From the NCBI RefSeq assembly GCF_902859735.1, contig NZ_CADIJY010000010.1, forward strand, positions 93,118-157,117: a stretch of 64,000 nucleotides of DNA, in the 5' to 3' direction. Every line of letters starts with the position of its first letter. The first letter of the stretch is position 1. The notes beneath the pieces are model-generated. The model had not been told where the DNA came from and did not search any database. It saw only the letters and a program-made list of their open reading frames with translations. The DNA comes from Achromobacter aegrifaciens (GTDB lineage Bacteria; Pseudomonadota; Gammaproteobacteria; Burkholderiales; Burkholderiaceae_B). Made by a program: the position numbers and the translations under genes. This document shows positions 45,973-54,744 of this stretch, in pieces.

Positions 45973-47670
45973 TCAGTGCTGCGCCTTGAGCGCTGCGTCG
46001 CGGATTTTTTCCAGGGTCGTGCCCGGGGTGATGGTTTCCGGATCGATGAAGCAGTGCAGGATGGCCGGCTTGCCGCTGGCCAGGGCGCGTTCGAAGGCCG
46101 GGCCGAACTGCTCGGTGGTTTCGACGCGTTCGCCGTGGCCGCCAAAGGCGCGCGCGTAGTCGGCGAAATCCGGATTCTTCAGCTCGGTCGCGGAAATGCG
46201 GCCGGGGTAGTGCTTTTCCTGGTGCATGCGGATCGTGCCGTACATGCCGTTGTCCACCAGCACCACGACGATGGGCAGGTCGTACTGCACCGCGGTCGCG
46301 AATTCCTGGCCGTGCATCAGGAAGCAGCCGTCGCCGGCGAAGCAGACCACGGTCTTGTCCGGCGACACGCGCTTGGCGCCCACGGCGGCGGGCAGGCCGT
46401 AGCCCATGGAGCCCGACGTCGGCGCCAGCTGCGTGCCGTAGCGGGTGAAACGATGGAAGCGGTGCAGCCAGGTGGCGTAGTTGCCGGCGCCGTTGGTCAT
46501 GATGGCGTCTGCCGGCAGCGTCTTTTCCAGGTAGGCCATGACCTGGCCCATCTGCAGCGCGCCAGGCGTCGTGATGGTGCTGGGGTCGCTCCATTTCAGG
46601 TACGACTCGCGCATGGCCTGCGTGCCGGCGGCCCAGGCGGGCTGAGCCGGCGCCTTCAGGCCGGCCAGCGCCTGCGCGAAGGCGGCGGGCGAGGTATTGA
46701 TGGCCAGGGCGGGGCGGTAGACGCGGCCCAGCTCGGCGGTATCGGGGTGCACGTGCACCAGCTTCTGCTTGGGTACCGGAATGTCCAGCAGCGTGTAGGC
46801 CTGGCTGGGGTTTTCCGACATGCGGCCGCCCACCAGCAGGATCAGGTCCGCGTCGGCGACGCGCTTGAGCAGCGCGGGATTGATGCCCAGGCCCACGTCG
46901 CCGATGAAGCAGGGGTGGTCGGCCGGGAACAGCATCTGGCGGCGGAAAGACACGGCCGTGGGCAGCGCATGGCGCTGCGCAAAATCGGCGAACTGCTGCA
47001 CCGCGCGGGCGTCCCAGCGCGTGCCGCCCAGGATGGCGACCGGATTCTTGGCTTCGGCCAGCAGCTTTTCCAGGTCGGCCAGTTGGCCGGCCGTGGGGGC
47101 GGAATCAATGATTTCGTAACGCGGCGCGTCGGCGACCTTGGCGGCTTCGACCAGCATGTCCTCGGGCAGCGCGATCACGACCGGGCCGGGACGGCCCGAG
47201 GTGGCAATGTGGAAGGCGCGCGACACCAGTTCGGGAATGCGTTCGACCTGGTCGATCTCGGTGACCCACTTGGCTTGCGTGCCGAACACGGCGCGGTAAT
47301 CCATTTCCTGGAAGGCTTCACGTTCGCGCATGCCGCGCTCGATCTGGCCGACGAACAGGATCAGGGGGGTGGAGTCCTGCTTGGCGATGTGCACGCCGGC
47401 CAGCGCGTTGGACGCGCCCGGGCCACGGGTCACCATGCAGATGCCGGGTTCGCCGGTCAGCTTGCCGTGGGCGTCGGCCATCATGGCCGCGCCGCCTTCC
47501 TGGCGGCACACCGTGACCTTGATGTCCGCATCGTGCAGGCCGTCCAGCACTGCCAGATAGCTTTCGCCGGGGACGCAGAAAACATGTTTGACGCCCTGCG
47601 CAACCAGCTGGTCGACCAGGATGTGACCGCCAAGGCGGGATTCTTGCTGGGACATGGGGGTGGTAGTCAT
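45973..47670 (-). CDS. Thiamine-diphosphate-binding enzyme (acetolactate synthase-like)
   Basis: A 565-residue ThDP enzyme with three domains: PYR (about 12-180), with VFCVPGESYLAVLDGL and the catalytic Glu58 in CRQEGGAAMMADAHG; a central Rossmann-like domain (about 200-340); and PP (about 375-550), with CFAGDGCFLMHGQEF and VLVDNGMYG. No small regulatory subunit is next to it, so true branched-chain biosynthesis is doubtful. ATG 47670 is used; ATG 47655 (MSQQESR) is also possible. It lies upstream of gcdH on the same strand and divergent from a LysR gene, which probably controls it. Confidence 0.87.
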   Translation of the reverse strand: MTTTPMSQQESRLGGHILVDQLVAQGVKHVFCVPGESYLAVLDGLHDADIKVTVCRQEGGAAMMADAHGKLTGEPGICMVTRGPGASNALAGVHIAKQDSTPLILFVGQIERGMREREAFQEMDYRAVFGTQAKWVTEIDQVERIPELVSRAFHIATSGRPGPVVIALPEDMLVEAAKVADAPRYEIIDSAPTAGQLADLEKLLAEAKNPVAILGGTRWDARAVQQFADFAQRHALPTAVSFRRQMLFPADHPCFIGDVGLGINPALLKRVADADLILLVGGRMSENPSQAYTLLDIPVPKQKLVHVHPDTAELGRVYRPALAINTSPAAFAQALAGLKAPAQPAWAAGTQAMRESYLKWSDPSTITTPGALQMGQVMAYLEKTLPADAIMTNGAGNYATWLHRFHRFTRYGTQLAPTSGSMGYGLPAAVGAKRVSPDKTVVCFAGDGCFLMHGQEFATAVQYDLPIVVVLVDNGMYGTIRMHQEKHYPGRISATELKNPDFADYARAFGGHGERVETTEQFGPAFERALASGKPAILHCFIDPETITPGTTLEKIRDAALKAQH

Positions 47671-47719
47671 GATGAGCCGAGGTTAGGACATCCGAGCATA
47701 ATGTTCCTTGATCGCACAA

Positions 47720-47738
47720 TGCAATTGATAAAATTGCA
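47720..47738. promoter_or_regulatory. LysR-type operator between the ThDP gene and the LysR gene
   Basis: TGCAATT-GATAA-AATTGCA is a perfect 7-bp inverted repeat with a 5-base centre, containing the T-N11-A pattern of LysR binding sites. It lies 50 bases from the ThDP gene start and about 100 from the LysR gene, in an AT-rich stretch, so it can control both directions. Confidence 0.75.
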
Positions 47739-47840
47739 CAATCTATTGACCCACCGGCACGACCTGCCATGCTGCGCCGCGGCAAGATCCGCCCGGCCGA
47801 GCGGCGGGGACGCCCGCCGGCACCTGGCGGTTCCCTCGAT

Positions 47841-48746
47841 ATGAGAAACGGCATTCCCAACCTGAGCGCCCTGCAGGCGTTTGAAGCGTCAGCCCGTCTG
47901 GGCAGCTTTTCCCGCGCGGCCGAGGAACTGTCCCTGACGCACAGCGCCGTCTATCGCCAGGTGGCCAGCCTGGAGGCGCGCCTGGGCGTGCAGCTGTTCA
48001 CCCGGGTACGCCGGCGCATCGTGCTGACCGACCATGGGGCCGAGTACGCCGGCCGCATCCGCCACCATCTGGACCAGATCGAAAAAGACACCTTCGGCCT
48101 GGTCAGCCGCACCGGCATGGGCCGCAGCATCCATATCGCCGTGGTGCCCACCCTGGCGACGACCTGGCTGATCCCGCGCCTGGCGGATTTCCAGCGCGAG
48201 CATGGCGACATCACGGTCAGCCTGTCCGTGCGCACGTTGCCATTCCAGTTCAAGGACCAGCCCTTCGACGGAGCGCTGTATCACGGGGACGGATTGTGGC
48301 CAGGCACCCAGGGCGTGCTGCTGTTCCCCGAGCGCGAACTGGTGCCCGTGTGCGCGCCGGAGCTGGCGGCGCGCACGCCGGAGCCGGGCGCCAGCGCCTT
48401 GTCCGGCATGACCCATTTGCACCTGGTGTCACGGCCCGACGCCTGGCGCCAGTGGTACGCGGCCAATAGCCATCTTTATGGTCCGCACGCCGCCGGCGGC
48501 CCGCGCTACGAACTCTTCACCATGGTGATGGCGGCGGTGCAGGCCGGCCTGGGCGTCGGGCTGATGCCGCGCTTCTTGGCCCAGCCCGCGCTGGACCAGG
48601 GCACGCTGGCGATGCCCGTGCCGCAATCGCTGTCGGTCAGCCAGGGCTACTACTTCGGCTATCCGCAGCGCAGCGAACGCTCCGAGGCGCTCAAGCTCTT
48701 CGAGAGCTGGCTGAAGTCCGCCGCCGCGGGCGTGGGCGGACGCTGA
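47841..48746 (+). CDS. LysR family transcriptional regulator (GcvA-like)
   Basis: A 301-residue LysR regulator. The N-terminal HTH (about residues 6-65) reads LSALQAFEASARLGSFSRAAEELSLTHSAVYRQVASLE, typical of the GcvA subgroup; the effector domain spans about 93-298. ATG 47841 is preferred because family proteins start close to the HTH; the open frame from 47769 adds an Arg/Pro-rich piece. It is divergent from the ThDP enzyme-gcdH pair and probably regulates it. Confidence 0.9.
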   Translation: MRNGIPNLSALQAFEASARLGSFSRAAEELSLTHSAVYRQVASLEARLGVQLFTRVRRRIVLTDHGAEYAGRIRHHLDQIEKDTFGLVSRTGMGRSIHIAVVPTLATTWLIPRLADFQREHGDITVSLSVRTLPFQFKDQPFDGALYHGDGLWPGTQGVLLFPERELVPVCAPELAARTPEPGASALSGMTHLHLVSRPDAWRQWYAANSHLYGPHAAGGPRYELFTMVMAAVQAGLGVGLMPRFLAQPALDQGTLAMPVPQSLSVSQGYYFGYPQRSERSEALKLFESWLKSAAAGVGGR

Positions 48747-48762
48747 GCCGTAGAATCCTGGC

Positions 48763-49746
48763 ATGCCCGCGACCCGCCCCCCGCTTGAATCCCAGGCCGA
48801 TATCGACGCCTTCATCGACGCCGTCTGGCTGGAAGACGGCCTGTCGGCCAACACCCTGGCTGCCTACCGGCGCGACCTGACGGGCTTTGCCCGCTGGCTG
48901 GAAGACCCCGAAGCCTATGCGCGCGAAATGGCCGACCGCCATGGCGATGCGGCACAGGCCCACGCGCTGCCTGCTGGACCCGCCAAGCCCTTGCGCGATG
49001 CCGGCAAGGCTGACATCGAAGCCTGGTTCGCCTTCCGCCACGAGGAAACCCGCGCCACCACCGCCAACCGCAGGCTGGCCGCGCTGCGCCGCTTCTACGC
49101 CTGGGCCTTGCGCGAGCACCGCGCCGAACGCGATCCCTGTCTGACGCTGATCGCGGCCAAGCAGCCGCCGCGCATGCCCAAGACGCTGTCCGAGCAGCAG
49201 GTGGATGCCTTGCTGCGCGCGCCCGACCTGGAGCAGGCCCGTGGCCTGCGCGACCGCGCGATGCTGGAAACGCTGTATGCCACGGGCTTGCGCGTGTCCG
49301 AGCTGGTGGGCATGCGCACGCTGGACGTGAGCCTGAACGAAGGCGTGGTGCGGGTGGTGCTGGGCAAGGGCGGCAAGGACCGACTGGTGCCGTTGGGCGC
49401 CGAGGCTGCGCATTGGATCGACCGCTACCTGAAGTCCGCGCGGCCAGAGCTGGCGGCCGGGCGCGTGAGCGATGCGCTCTTCATCACCGGCCGGGCCGAA
49501 GCGATGTCGCGCCAGGCGTTCTGGCAACTGGTGAAGAAGTACGCCTTGCTGTCGGACGTGCGCGCGCCGCTGTCACCCCACGTGCTGCGGCACGCCTTCG
49601 CCACGCACCTGCTGAACCACGGCGCCGACCTGCGCGTGGTGCAGATGCTGCTGGGGCATGCCGACATTTCCACCACGCAGATCTACACGCACGTCGCGCG
49701 CGAACGCCTGAAGGCGCTGCACGCGACCCACCATCCCCGCGGCTAG
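48763..49746 (+). CDS. xerD: Site-specific tyrosine recombinase XerD
   Basis: XerD (327 residues) resolves chromosome dimers at dif with XerC. Catalytic residues are visible: Arg in YATGLRVSELVGM, Lys in LGKGGKDRLVPLG, His-x-x-Arg in SPHVLRHAFATHLL, His in LGHADISTTQIY, and the nucleophile Tyr in TQIYTHVARERL. The N-terminal SAM-like domain has a 20-30-residue insertion (about residues 48-80) compared with E. coli (298 residues). No ribosome site precedes the ATG; TAGAAT lies 6 bases upstream, suggesting leaderless expression. Confidence 0.93.
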   Translation: MPATRPPLESQADIDAFIDAVWLEDGLSANTLAAYRRDLTGFARWLEDPEAYAREMADRHGDAAQAHALPAGPAKPLRDAGKADIEAWFAFRHEETRATTANRRLAALRRFYAWALREHRAERDPCLTLIAAKQPPRMPKTLSEQQVDALLRAPDLEQARGLRDRAMLETLYATGLRVSELVGMRTLDVSLNEGVVRVVLGKGGKDRLVPLGAEAAHWIDRYLKSARPELAAGRVSDALFITGRAEAMSRQAFWQLVKKYALLSDVRAPLSPHVLRHAFATHLLNHGADLRVVQMLLGHADISTTQIYTHVARERLKALHATHHPRG

Positions 49747-49787
49747 CCGGCGCGCGCCGCTTCGAAATTCTTCTTTCACGCATAACC

Positions 49788-50276
49788 ATGAGCAAAGCCC
49801 GCCACGTTTCCGAAACGCCCGCCACCCAGTTCCTCAAGCAGAACAAGGTGACGTACACGGAACATACCTATGACTACATCGACCATGGCGGCGCGGGCGA
49901 AGCCGCGCGCCAGTTGGGCCTGGATCCGCATGCGGTGGTGAAGACCCTGGTGATGGAGGACGAATCCGCCAAACCCCTCATCGTGGTCATGCACGGCGAC
50001 CGCGAAGTTTCCACCAAGAACCTGGCGCGCCAGGCCGGGCTCAAGCGCGTCGAGCCCTGCAAACCCGAGGTCGCGCAGCGCCATTCGGGCTATCAGGTGG
50101 GTGGCACCTCGCCCTTCGGCACGCGCAAGAAGATGCCGGTGTGGGTCGAGGCCGAAGTGCTGGACTACCCGGTGGTCTACATCAACGGCGGGCGGCGCGG
50201 GTATCTGATCGGCATAGACCCCAAGGTACTGGTCACGCTGCTGGGCGCCAAGGGCGTAACCGTCGCGCTGGAATAG
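49788..50276 (+). CDS. ybaK: Cys-tRNA(Pro) deacylase YbaK
   Basis: A 162-residue YbaK/EbsC protein that removes cysteine wrongly loaded on tRNA-Pro. The family core includes LDPHAVVKTLVMEDE, VVMHGDREVSTKNLAR and GGTSPFGTRKKMPVWVE, with the key lysine in HAVVKTL. The start ATG 49788 gives the usual length; the open frame from 49413 runs through xerD in another frame. It stands 41 bases after xerD on the same strand. Confidence 0.93.
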   Translation: MSKARHVSETPATQFLKQNKVTYTEHTYDYIDHGGAGEAARQLGLDPHAVVKTLVMEDESAKPLIVVMHGDREVSTKNLARQAGLKRVEPCKPEVAQRHSGYQVGGTSPFGTRKKMPVWVEAEVLDYPVVYINGGRRGYLIGIDPKVLVTLLGAKGVTVALE

Positions 50277-50411
50277 GGCGGGCTGGCGTGGGCGTGGTAT
50301 TCCCATACCACCACCCAAGCCGATGGCGGCGTCACAATAGGGGCGTAGATCAAGAACCGGAGCCCGGCCACGGGCGCTGAACCGGCTTTCCGCCATCCCT
50401 AGGAGACAAAC

Positions 50412-50990
50412 ATGAGCAAGCGACTGTTGATGCTGGTCGGCGACTACGCCGAGGACTACGAGACCATGGTGCCGTACCAGACCCTGCTGACGGTGGGGCA
50501 CACGGTGCATGCGGTATGCCCGGACAAGAAGGCGGGCGACACCATCGCGACTGCGATCCATGACTTCGAAGGCGCACAGACCTACACCGAAAAGCGCGGC
50601 CACAATTTCGCGCTGAACTATGACTTCGATCGCGTCGAGCCGTCGTCCTACGACGGCCTGGTGATTCCGGGCGGCCGCGCGCCGGAGTATCTGCGCCTGA
50701 ACGAAAAGGTGCTGGACATCGTGCGCGCCTTCGACAAGGCGGGCAAGCCCATCGCGGCGGTCTGCCACGGCGCGCAACTGCTGGCCGCGGCCGGCATCCT
50801 GAAGGGCCGCACCTGCTCCGCCTATCCGGCGTGCGCACCGGAAGTGCGCCTGGCAGGCGGCACCTATGCCGAGATCGGCATCGACCAGGCCTACACCGAC
50901 GGCAATCTGGTGACGGCGCCGGCCTGGCCCGCGCATCCGGCCTGGATGTCGCAATTCCTGGCGGTGTTGGGCACGAAGATCACGCCCTGA
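50412..50990 (+). CDS. DJ-1/PfpI family protein
   Basis: A 192-residue protein of the DJ-1/PfpI fold. The nucleophile elbow holds Cys118 in [15 protein letters not shown], and the partner acidic residue is Glu14 or Glu17 near DYAEDYE. Members are glyoxalases, proteases or chaperones; the sequence does not decide. AGGAGA precedes the ATG. It ends in a strong terminator shared with the convergent alcohol dehydrogenase gene. Confidence 0.9.
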   Translation: MSKRLLMLVGDYAEDYETMVPYQTLLTVGHTVHAVCPDKKAGDTIATAIHDFEGAQTYTEKRGHNFALNYDFDRVEPSSYDGLVIPGGRAPEYLRLNEKVLDIVRAFDKAGKPIAAVCHGAQLLAAAGILKGRTCSAYPACAPEVRLAGGTYAEIGIDQAYTDGNLVTAPAWPAHPAWMSQFLAVLGTKITP

Positions 50991-51003
50991 TCTTCACCGC
51001 CAC

Positions 51004-51043
51004 AAAGCGCCAGGGCCGCAAACATGCGGCCCTGGCGCTTTTC
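51004..51043. terminator. Bidirectional Rho-independent terminator
   Basis: A 13-bp perfect stem (51007-51019 with 51026-51038), extended by AAA/TTT on each side and with a 6-base loop, sits between the convergent DJ-1 and alcohol dehydrogenase genes. U-tracts follow on both strands. Confidence 0.92.
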
Positions 51044-51059
51044 CTTTACGGCTTGGAAA

Positions 51060-52085
51060 TCAGGCGAAATCGAGCACGATGCGGCCTTCGATCTGGCCGC
51101 GCCGCATGCGGTCGAACACGTCGTTGATGTTCTCCAGGCTTTCGGTGGCGACAGTGGCGTGCACCTTCCCCTCTTCGGCGAACTGCAGCGATTCCTGCAG
51201 GTCCAGGCGCGAACCCACGATGGAGCCGCGCACGGTGACGCCGTTGAGCACCATGTCGAAGATCGACAGCGGGAAGTCGCCCGGCGGCAGGCCGTTGAGC
51301 GCCACGGTCCCGCCGCGGCGCACCATGCCCAGCGCCTGCTCGAAGGCCTTGGGCGATACCGCCGTGATCAGCGCGCCGTGCGCGCCGCCGATCTCGCGCT
51401 TGAGGTAGGCGGCCGGGTCGGTAGTCTTGGCGTTGACCGTGACCTCGGCGCCCAGGCGGCGGGCGAAGTCCAGCTTGGCGTCGTCGATGTCCACCGCGGC
51501 CACGTTCAGGCCCATGGCCTTGGCGTACTGCACCGCCATGTGGCCCAATCCGCCAATGCCCGAGATCACTACCCAGTTGCCCGGACGGGTGTCCGTCATC
51601 TTCAGGCCCTTGTAGACGGTCACGCCGGCGCACAGCACGGGCGCGACCTCGACGAAACCGACGTTCTTGGGCAGCAGGCCCACGTAGTTGGCGTCAGCCA
51701 GCGCGTATTCGGCGAAGCCGCCGTTCACGGAGTAACCGGCGTTCTTCTGTGTTTCGCACAGCGTTTCCCAGCCGCCCAGGCAATGCTCGCAATGCCCGCA
51801 GGCGGAATACAGCCAGGGTATGCCGACGCGGTCGCCTTCCTTCACATGGGTCACGCCCGCGCCCACCGCGACCACATGGCCGACGCCCTCGTGACCGGGA
51901 ATGAAGGGCGGGTTGGGCTTGACGGGCCAGTCGCCTTCGACCGCGTGCAGGTCGGTGTGGCAGACCCCGCAGGCTTCAATCTTTACCAGCAATTCGCCCG
52001 GACCCGGGCGCGGCACCGCGACTTCTTCGATTGCCAGGGGCTTGCCGAATGCTCGTGCAACCGCTGCTTTCATGGTTTTATCCAT
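51060..52085 (-). CDS. adhP: Zinc-dependent alcohol dehydrogenase AdhP
   Basis: A 341-residue medium-chain alcohol dehydrogenase that oxidises primary alcohols with NAD. The catalytic zinc ligands are in GVCHTDLH and PGHEGVG, with a later Cys in [13 protein letters not shown]; the structural zinc cysteines are [15 protein letters not shown]; the Rossmann motif is [17 protein letters not shown] 52085 has GGAGG 5 bases before it. It matches AdhP-type ethanol-active propanol-preferring enzymes in length and motifs. Confidence 0.93.
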   Translation of the reverse strand: MDKTMKAAVARAFGKPLAIEEVAVPRPGPGELLVKIEACGVCHTDLHAVEGDWPVKPNPPFIPGHEGVGHVVAVGAGVTHVKEGDRVGIPWLYSACGHCEHCLGGWETLCETQKNAGYSVNGGFAEYALADANYVGLLPKNVGFVEVAPVLCAGVTVYKGLKMTDTRPGNWVVISGIGGLGHMAVQYAKAMGLNVAAVDIDDAKLDFARRLGAEVTVNAKTTDPAAYLKREIGGAHGALITAVSPKAFEQALGMVRRGGTVALNGLPPGDFPLSIFDMVLNGVTVRGSIVGSRLDLQESLQFAEEGKVHATVATESLENINDVFDRMRRGQIEGRIVLDFA

Positions 52086-52309
52086 CACTGCCTCCGAAGT
52101 CTGATCAAGATTCCTTATGCTCGAACGTGGACGCTTTCCCGACCATGATTTATATCAACCGAGCGGGCTGCCCGCCGATGCCGGAAACGTGTGGTTGCAG
52201 AAAGAGGCCGGCCGCCGCGCCCTTGCCCGGGCCGCGGCAAACGGCGTACAGTCAGCCGTAGGCCTCCCGGCCCAGGCCTCGCGCCCAGTCCCGAGTTCCA
52301 GGAGCTCCC

Positions 52310-52696
52310 ATGTGTGAAATCTTCATCCGCGCCAGCGAACAGTCCTACGCGCCCGAAACCCGTTCGCTGCGGCTGCATGGCGTGGCTACCAGCCTGAGGC
52401 TGGAACAGTTGTTCTGGCAGGTATTGGAAGAAATCGCCGGCCGGGACGGCATGCGCGTGACGCAGCTGATCGAACGTTTGTACGACGAACTGATCGAGTA
52501 TCGCGGCGAGGCCGCCAATTTCACGTCGTTCCTGCGCGTATGCTGCCTGCGCTACCAACTGTTGCAGGCGGAGGGCCGCATTCCGTTGGATGCGGCCGTG
52601 CCGATCCGTTCGCTCAACCCGCAGGCCGTGCTGGAAGGCTTGCCGCCCACGCTGTACGACGCCCAGCCTCTGCGCCCGAAACGCAAGGCTGCCTAA
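52310..52696 (+). CDS. Ribbon-helix-helix domain protein
   Basis: A 128-residue protein with a ribbon-helix-helix DNA-binding-type domain (about residues 15-70; TRSLRLHGVATSLRLEQLFWQVLEEIAGRD is its core, cited by its key part RLHGVATSLRLE). It starts MCEIFIRA, usual for this family. Members are probable DNA-binding regulators, with no toxin partner here. AGGAG (52300-52304) is 5 bases before the ATG. The C-terminal 40 residues are variable and end in a basic cluster. Confidence 0.83.
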   Translation: MCEIFIRASEQSYAPETRSLRLHGVATSLRLEQLFWQVLEEIAGRDGMRVTQLIERLYDELIEYRGEAANFTSFLRVCCLRYQLLQAEGRIPLDAAVPIRSLNPQAVLEGLPPTLYDAQPLRPKRKAA

Positions 52697-52731
52697 TCCG
52701 TCAACACTGGCGCCGCCGCCACGGCAAAAAG

Positions 52732-52759
52732 CAAAGGGCCCGAATTCTCGGGCCCTTTG
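52732..52759. terminator. Terminator hairpin between convergent genes
   Basis: A 12-bp perfect stem (52732-52743 with 52748-52759) with a 4-base loop and A/T-rich flanks lies between the stops of the ribbon-helix-helix gene and the endopeptidase gene; it likely serves both. Confidence 0.8.
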
Positions 52760-52786
52760 TTCATGTGGAGGCAGCGCAGCAGGCGT

Positions 52787-53986
52787 TCAGCCGCCAGACT
52801 GGATCGACGCCATCGCCACTTCGTTCTGCACGATGCGGCGGATGCGCACCGCATCGCCGATGCGTGAGAGTTTGCCTTGCGAATCCAGCAGCACGATGGC
52901 CAGATCGCGGCCGTTGATGCGGGCCAGCATGACCAGGCATTCGCCGGCTTCGTTGATGTAGCCGGTCTTGGACACCTTGATGTCCCAGTCGGGCTTGCGC
53001 ACCAGCAGGTTGGTGTTGCGGAAGGTCTGCGTGCGGTTGTTGACCTCGACGTCGTACTCGGTATCGGTGGAGTAGCGGTGGATCAGCGGGCGCTGGGAGG
53101 CCGCGCGCAGCAGTCGGGCCAGATCGTGCGGCGACGAGACGTTGTCGCTGGACAGGCCGGTGGGTTCGATGAAGCGGGTGCTGGTCATGCCCAGCGCCTG
53201 CGCCTTGGCGTTCATGGCGGCCACGAAAGCCGGCAGGCCGCCCGGATAGTGGCGGCCCAGCGCGTTGGCGGCGCGGTTCTCGGACGACATCAGAGCCAGG
53301 TGCAGCATGTCGCCGCGCGACAGCTTGGTGCCCACGCGCAGACGGGAGGTGGTGTGCTTGAGGCCGTCGACGTCTTCGTCGGTGATCTCCAGCATTTCGT
53401 CCATGGGCAGGTTGGCGTCGACCACGACGACGGCCGTCATCAGCTTCGAGATCGAAGCGATGGGGCGCACTACGTTTTCGTTCTTGGCGAAGATGACCGT
53501 GGACGTTTCCAGATCCTGCACGTAGGCGGTGCTGGAACGCAGGGCGGCGGCTTCGGCGCGCACCGAGGAGGCGGGCGGCGGCATGGCGGCCGAACCGACT
53601 GCGGCGGCAGCGGCGGCCCGTTGCGCGCGCGACGGCTTGTTTGGCTTGCCGTTCTTGCCGGCGGCCGCGCCCTTCTTGGGCGGCGTGCCCTTGGCTGCGA
53701 CCTGCTTGCCGCCTTTGGGGGCGGCGGCTTTCTTGCCAGATGAGGATTTGGGGGGAGCTTTCTTGGCGGAGGAGGCGGCTTGTTTGCCGGAGGCGCTCTT
53801 GCCGGAGCTGGCTTTGGGGGCCGGAGCCTTCTTTGCTTGTTGCGCCTTGCAGGCCGACGACTTGGCGTTGGTCTTGCAAGGATCCGTATTCTTCGCGGCT
53901 TGGGCGGCGGGGGGCAGGAGCGCGCACACCGCCAGCGCCACAGGCGCTATCGCGTTCGCAATCGCACGTTTCCAGGGAAATGCCAT
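52787..53986 (-). CDS. pbpG: D-alanyl-D-alanine endopeptidase (PBP7 type)
   Basis: A 399-residue periplasmic serine peptidase of the PBP7/DacA family that cuts peptide crosslinks in peptidoglycan. A signal peptide covers residues 1 to about 30. Residues about 40-140 form a long linker rich in Ala, Lys, Ser and Pro, absent from E. coli PBP7. The catalytic part has SxxK at Ser178-Lys181 (ASISK), SxN in SSENRAAN, and KTG in SKTGYINEAG. The linker could bind negatively charged cell-wall polymers. The upstream 370 bases hold no clear gene. Confidence 0.93.
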   Translation of the reverse strand: MAFPWKRAIANAIAPVALAVCALLPPAAQAAKNTDPCKTNAKSSACKAQQAKKAPAPKASSGKSASGKQAASSAKKAPPKSSSGKKAAAPKGGKQVAAKGTPPKKGAAAGKNGKPNKPSRAQRAAAAAAVGSAAMPPPASSVRAEAAALRSSTAYVQDLETSTVIFAKNENVVRPIASISKLMTAVVVVDANLPMDEMLEITDEDVDGLKHTTSRLRVGTKLSRGDMLHLALMSSENRAANALGRHYPGGLPAFVAAMNAKAQALGMTSTRFIEPTGLSSDNVSSPHDLARLLRAASQRPLIHRYSTDTEYDVEVNNRTQTFRNTNLLVRKPDWDIKVSKTGYINEAGECLVMLARINGRDLAIVLLDSQGKLSRIGDAVRIRRIVQNEVAMASIQSGG

Positions 53987-54360
53987 GGTTTGAGCTGGCT
54001 TGTCAGTCTGTCAGTAAATGTTTCTTAAGCCGGCGTTTCGTCGGGCCAGAAAAAGTCCAGATGAATTAGAGGCTTACGCGTCGAATTTAAACAGCAATTT
54101 CAAGTTGCGCGCAAGGCGATTCGCTATCATCGTCCAAAAAAATAATAGTGACGTATTGACGCAGCTTCAATTCGTCACAAGACAAGTGCGAGAAGCTAAC
54201 GGCAGGCCGCGCGTGAGCGTAGCCCGGATTAACCCTCATCCGGCTGAACGCGCGAGGTTTTTGTCCATGCCGGAGCAGGCAAACCGCGCTCACAAAAGCG
54301 CAGGGCTTCGGGCGCGTAGGGGGATGCAGGGAAGGGGGGCGTCGGAACCGACGCCAGAGA
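53987..54360. other. Non-coding gap between pbpG and tRNA-Arg
   Basis: No convincing gene is seen in this 374-base stretch. It is AT-richer at 54070-54180. A plus-strand frame (54018-54401) has no family resemblance and runs into the tRNA, so it is not called. It should contain the pbpG promoter on the minus strand, but no good consensus is clear. Confidence 0.5.
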
Positions 54361-54435
54361 TGGCCTCGCCGGGTGGAATCGAACCACCAATTGACCCTTA
54401 GGAGGGGCCGGTTATATCCATTTAACTACGGCGAG
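54361..54435 (-). tRNA. tRNA-Arg (anticodon CCT)
   Basis: The 75-base minus-strand sequence folds into a full cloverleaf: acceptor CTCGCCG/CGGCGAG, D-stem GTTA/TAAC, anticodon stem GGCCC/GGGTC with loop CTCCTAA (anticodon CCT, reading AGG), a 4-base variable loop, T-stem GGTGG/CCACC with loop TTCGATT, discriminator G and an encoded CCA end. The D and anticodon arms closely match E. coli tRNA-Arg(CCU). tRNA genes of this type are frequent integration sites, but no island sits beside it here. Confidence 0.95.
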
Positions 54436-54744
54436 ACTATTGCTGATCAGGCGGCAGCGTCGGTCGAGTGATCGCGCTTGCTTGCTAAGGCCTTGATATC
54501 GCTACGATTCTGTCGGCCCTGAGTTTATCACTGGGGGCACGGGTTTCGGCGCAGGACGCAAGTCTATCAGCAGGCGGCGCAAGCCCCAAATCCGTTGCCC
54601 TGCAACCCGGCTCGCTGGACCCGACGCCCAACGTGGCTATTGCCGGAGCGCGGAGGCTATTTGTATATGATGACCGGGTCCCGCGCTGCGCGCCGGACCG
54701 TCCCGTGGAGGGGGCGACGAACAAAACAACGAAAAACGGGTTTC
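54436..54744. promoter_or_regulatory. Gap with possible promoter of the MFS gene
   Basis: This 309-base gap has no clear gene. TTGCCG (54640-54645) and TATATG (54664-54669), 18 bases apart, form a possible promoter for the MFS gene. The tRNA promoter must lie on the minus strand in the left part; no consensus was clear. Confidence 0.35.

Noticed and set aside
45976-47844. 622-aa plus-strand frame opposite the ThDP enzyme gene
   Set aside because: The ThDP enzyme on the minus strand has all catalytic motifs; this frame has none.
54018-54401. 127-aa plus-strand frame before the tRNA
   Set aside because: No ribosome site, no family likeness, and it runs through the tRNA gene.
54361-54435. Integrated island at the tRNA-Arg gene
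   Set aside because: No integrase, no repeated tRNA 3' end and no accessory genes on either side; XerD at 48763 is the chromosomal recombinase.
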